61,596 bases of DNA from Chloroflexota bacterium (lineage in GTDB: Bacteria > Chloroflexota > Dehalococcoidia > Lucifugimonadales > UBA3495), in contig JAQBXL010000003.1 of the NCBI GenBank assembly GCA_027624135.1, positions 1-61,596 on the forward strand. The letters run 5' to 3'. Under the pieces are notes generated by a model that searched no databases, was not told the DNA's origin, and saw nothing but the letters and a program-made list of their open reading frames with translations. Shown here piece after piece: positions 58,847 through 61,596 of the stretch. Position numbers and translations under genes: made by a program. Position 1 is the first letter of the stretch. Each line of letters starts with the position of its first letter.

Positions 58847-61193
58847 AGAGAAACCCCCTGATTGCCTGGCTATACCGCTGGTAGACCAACCCTACGGCCA
58901 GTAACAATCCGCCCAGAGTAACAAACGCGGCGACTCTGTAGCCTCGTTCCAGCAAGAAGATATCGAAGATGAATAGTTTCAAAACCGGGACCGCCAAGAG
59001 AGCCATCCCGGCCAGCCGTACCCTGCCCCATTGCTTGGCGATACCAACACCGATGATTCCGATGGCGTACACCGTCCATAAAACGGTTAATGATAAGTGC
59101 ATCGCGCTCAATAGATCGTCGCGTTGTTTAATCTCTTGGCTGTCGAAATACCGGACCGCTTCGGCGCTGAAGAACCATAGGGTAACGACGTTGGCCGCCA
59201 CCACAAGAATCAGAAACACGTGGACTTCATCTCGGGTCAGCCTCAGCCGGTCCCCTGCACTCTTGTAAAGATAGGCCGCAGCCACCAATGCGGCTAGAAC
59301 GATCAAGAAGACCATGAAGTGGAAGTTAATGACCGGCAGGAATGTTAACGGGTCCAACTGAACCATACCTGTATCGAACAGCAACAGTTTGAAGACCGGA
59401 ATCGCCAGCAGCCCCAAGCCCGCCCAACGCAAAGGAGCGTGCCGTTTAGCCACCCCGATAGCTAAGATTCCGAAGGCGTAGATCGTCCACATGGCGGTTA
59501 AGGTGAGGAACTTTCCGTTATCCGCGTCCTGTGGTGTCATATTGAGGGAACTAAATTGTGATTGGCTGTCAAAGTAGGCGATAGCCTCGGCGGTGAAGAG
59601 AAACAAGGTGAGGAAGTTGGCCATTCCCGCCAGGAAGGGCAAGACGTCTTTTTCCCACACTTCAAGGCGCTTCCGCTGCTTCCAGTAGAGGTAGGCGGTT
59701 ACCGAAAAGGCCGCGATGGCGACGACGAATGTGGGAAAACGCTCGTTCAGAACCGGAGTGAAATCTGACAGGTCCACCGGGGTATCAAAGATTAGGAGGC
59801 GAATGGCCGCTATCGCCAGCACTCCCAGGCCAAAGGCGCGCATGGGCCATCTTGCCAACTGGAAACCGGTCCAGACTAGGATTGCGCCTTCCGCTGCCCA
59901 AGCCACCGAGACCCAGTTTCCACTCAATTGCAACGGCACCGCAACAGTGAGGAATACCATGGCGATGGACAGGGCGAACAAGGCCACTTCCGGGGAGGTG
60001 CCCGTCCTCTTGATGGAAGCGTAAGCCACCACACCATACAAAAGCGAAATGCCCAACGTGATTCCGCCAAACCAGATCTCATATTCGTCCCATAGCACGC
60101 CAAATGTCAGGGCGTAAAAGACAGTCGCATGCAGGGTCAGCAGAGCCCGGTCGACGAAATCTGGCACGCGACGCCAGATGATATGGAATAGTGTTGTCGC
60201 GCCAACAAAAACCAAGAACACGCCGGTTAAGAACAATTCGACGAGCAGGGCGCTTTCGGAAGGGAATTGGTCTAGCCACAGGGCGAAAAGACCGTAGGAA
60301 CCGGCCATACCCACCATGGTGAACCACCGCCAATTGCGGAAGGTGGAAATGCCAAGAATTCCCAGGTCAATAACCACGATGTATACGAGAACCAGGCGTG
60401 GTTCCGGCAGGTCTTGCCCCAACAATACCGGGGTGAGGAAGGCTCCTACGAGTCCCAACAGTGCAATGACCATTGACTCGTAACGAAGCGCCAGCAGTAC
60501 GCTCAAGACCACGACCAGAACTAGGAAGAGGAAGGCAGGCAGGGGTAGGATGAGATCGTATAAGCCGAAGGCGGCGTAGATCGACAGGTAGAGAATCCCA
60601 ATGCCCCCAGCCGTGACCGGTTGGGCCCAGAGCGGGGCACGGCGTTGGCTGTACTCGCCGGCCGCCAGCATAGCTACTCCAAGGGCGATCCCAAGGGAGA
60701 TGCGCCCTACGGGACCGATCCAGTCGTTGTCGAAGGCCAGCTTGAGGAAGAAACCAGCGCCGATCGTTAAGGCTAAGGTGCCGATGATGGCGAACCAGTT
60801 TTTGCCCAGCACCTGCTCCCAGTCCACATTAAACCGTTCGATCAACCCTTCGATCGGTGGAAAGTAATCACCAAGAGTGCTTGATACGTCAGAGATCAGG
60901 GGCCTAGCCGACGGCGGGGAGCTTGCCCCCGTGGGACCGGCGCTTGGGCGCGTCATCTCCAACCGCGATAACCGGTCTTGGAGACGGTCTAGAGATAACC
61001 CCATCTGGCGGATATCTTGCCGAACGGCGCGTAGTTCCGCGTCTACAGAAGCATCATCTCCCAGGGGAGAGGGTTCCTCCGGCGGCATTTCCTGAGAGTC
61101 TGCGCGGGTCTCCAGTGGCGTTCCGCAGTAGGTACAGAATTTACTACCGGCATCGTTGTCCCGCTGGCACCCGGGGCATCGAATGGGTATCAT
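58830..61193 (-). CDS. DUF2339 polytopic membrane protein with N-terminal zinc ribbon
   Basis: A 787-residue protein. It begins with a zinc ribbon (C6, C9, C20, C23), then an acidic stretch and a coiled coil (about 48-80, AELRAVRQDIRQMGLSLDRL followed by QDRLSRLE), then more than 20 predicted membrane helices from about residue 135 to the end. The segment NWEQVLGKNWFAIIGTLALTIG type (read as VLGKNWFAIIG and LTIGAGFFLKLAFD) is the DUF2339 hallmark. The last third contains an internal repeat of about 150 residues (FDTP..VDL, FDTGMVQLDP). Role unknown, possibly envelope related. Confidence 0.88.
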   Translation of the reverse strand: MIPIRCPGCQRDNDAGSKFCTYCGTPLETRADSQEMPPEEPSPLGDDASVDAELRAVRQDIRQMGLSLDRLQDRLSRLEMTRPSAGPTGASSPPSARPLISDVSSTLGDYFPPIEGLIERFNVDWEQVLGKNWFAIIGTLALTIGAGFFLKLAFDNDWIGPVGRISLGIALGVAMLAAGEYSQRRAPLWAQPVTAGGIGILYLSIYAAFGLYDLILPLPAFLFLVLVVVLSVLLALRYESMVIALLGLVGAFLTPVLLGQDLPEPRLVLVYIVVIDLGILGISTFRNWRWFTMVGMAGSYGLFALWLDQFPSESALLVELFLTGVFLVFVGATTLFHIIWRRVPDFVDRALLTLHATVFYALTFGVLWDEYEIWFGGITLGISLLYGVVAYASIKRTGTSPEVALFALSIAMVFLTVAVPLQLSGNWVSVAWAAEGAILVWTGFQLARWPMRAFGLGVLAIAAIRLLIFDTPVDLSDFTPVLNERFPTFVVAIAAFSVTAYLYWKQRKRLEVWEKDVLPFLAGMANFLTLFLFTAEAIAYFDSQSQFSSLNMTPQDADNGKFLTLTAMWTIYAFGILAIGVAKRHAPLRWAGLGLLAIPVFKLLLFDTGMVQLDPLTFLPVINFHFMVFLIVLAALVAAAYLYKSAGDRLRLTRDEVHVFLILVVAANVVTLWFFSAEAVRYFDSQEIKQRDDLLSAMHLSLTVLWTVYAIGIIGVGIAKQWGRVRLAGMALLAVPVLKLFIFDIFLLERGYRVAAFVTLGGLLLAVGLVYQRYSQAIRGFLFGQKA

Positions 61194-61425
61194 TGTCGGC
61201 TGTCTTTCCGCCGTTGTGCTATTTCTCTTGCCATATTGGGCGGAATAATAATCCCGCTGGGACAGAGATGTCTACTAAATCGCGTACCACCGGATACGGT
61301 TTGGGTAATCACCGGCGCTCTTCGACGTGACCGGGGCTGACACAGGAGACCTTTTGGGAGATGCTTTTTCCGCTAGAAAGGTATTGTAATCTCGATGTTT
61401 AAGATGTTTTTGTGCTGGTGTTGCC

Positions 61426-61596
61426 ATGAAGCGTATAGTTTTGTCTATGGTGAAGGGAGTTCCCGTATTCCTGTTTCTTCTGGTTTTGGTCGTTGGAGTT
61501 ACGGCAGGGAATCCAGTTTCTCAGCCGGAGCTCTTGTCAAAACCTGTGGAAATTCCCTTCCAGGCTATTGGCAGATCAGTCCGCGGCAGCCGCGAT
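61426..61596 (+). CDS. Secreted protein, 5' part only
   Basis: The first 57 codons of a gene cut by the contig end. A signal peptide is clear: MKR then a hydrophobic helix (VFLFLLVLVVGV) and a small-residue cleavage region (TAGNPVS). The mature start reads LLSKPVEIPFQA. That stretch is encoded by the right-end inverted repeat. Product unknown. Confidence 0.6.
   Translation, partial: MKRIVLSMVKGVPVFLFLLVLVVGVTAGNPVSQPELLSKPVEIPFQAIGRSVRGSRD
61528..61595. repeat. Right copy of the 68-bp inverted repeat
   Basis: Reverse complement of positions 1-68 with four mismatches. Here it is coding for the first mature residues of the partial secreted protein. Confidence 0.85.

Noticed and set aside
1..61596. 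Circular replicon closed by terminal overlap
   Set aside because: The end repeats are inverted, not direct, so they cannot represent a circular overlap.

Overview
The window looks like a 61.6-kb contig from an uncultivated Chloroflexota bacterium, probably Dehalococcoidia or SAR202-like. That placement is inferred from gene content only: an AccD-AccA fusion, GlnRS next to GltX, a luciferase-like flavin monooxygenase, a GMC oxidoreductase, a thiolase-like protein and a DUF1800 protein. GC content is moderately high, genes are dense and on both strands, and no rRNA or tRNA gene was recognised.

Layout. 0-7 kb: thiolase-like protein, EVE-domain protein, dUTPase/Dcd with QueG, a lone GroEL, FolK-FolP. 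7-17 kb: acyl-CoA carboxylase beta subunit, flavin monooxygenase, RarA, an arrestin-like protein, threonine aldolase with an isochorismatase-like protein and a 43-residue membrane protein, then LspA with a zinc-ribbon tail and RluD. 17-24 kb: GltX, GlnRS, NHL-repeat protein, DUF1800, MBL hydrolase. 24-33 kb: MtaB with a PaREP1/HEPN-like protein, a degenerate iron-alcohol dehydrogenase, GMC oxidoreductase, BNR-repeat lipoprotein, fumarase. 33-42 kb: IlvB under an Ile-type T-box, TsaD, CNNM-type CBS protein, histidine phosphatase, TilS, DUF6282, SDR. 42-50 kb: TRAP permeases, an MFS remnant, AccDA fusion, Mrp ATPase with DUF59, quinone oxidoreductase. 50-61.6 kb: an intact IS1182-like element at the 3' end of a divergent PEPCK-like gene, a GreA fused to a recombinase-type SAM-like domain, a peroxiredoxin read through an in-frame TGA, an MBL exonuclease, DUF3999-DUF2339, and a partial secreted protein.

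The strongest unusual signal is the peroxiredoxin at 55828-56289 (minus). One open frame of 153 codons is broken only by a TGA at codon 45, exactly where the peroxidatic cysteine belongs. A stem-loop starts 13 nt after that TGA, in the position expected for a bacterial SECIS. This is best read as a selenocysteine peroxiredoxin and implies that the host decodes UGA as Sec. Other notable items are the GreA-recombinase-domain fusion, the LspA zinc ribbon, a 17-bp palindrome that carries the -35 box of the T-box promoter, and repeated short tandem duplications (8-27 bp period) in intergenic DNA. The two contig ends carry an inverted 68-bp repeat.

How the parts fit: much of the window is housekeeping (folate, fatty acid, branched-chain amino acid, tRNA modification, protein quality control). 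It is mixed with oxidative or catabolic enzymes of the kind expanded in SAR202-type Chloroflexota, several of which have lost canonical catalytic residues and may be repurposed paralogs.
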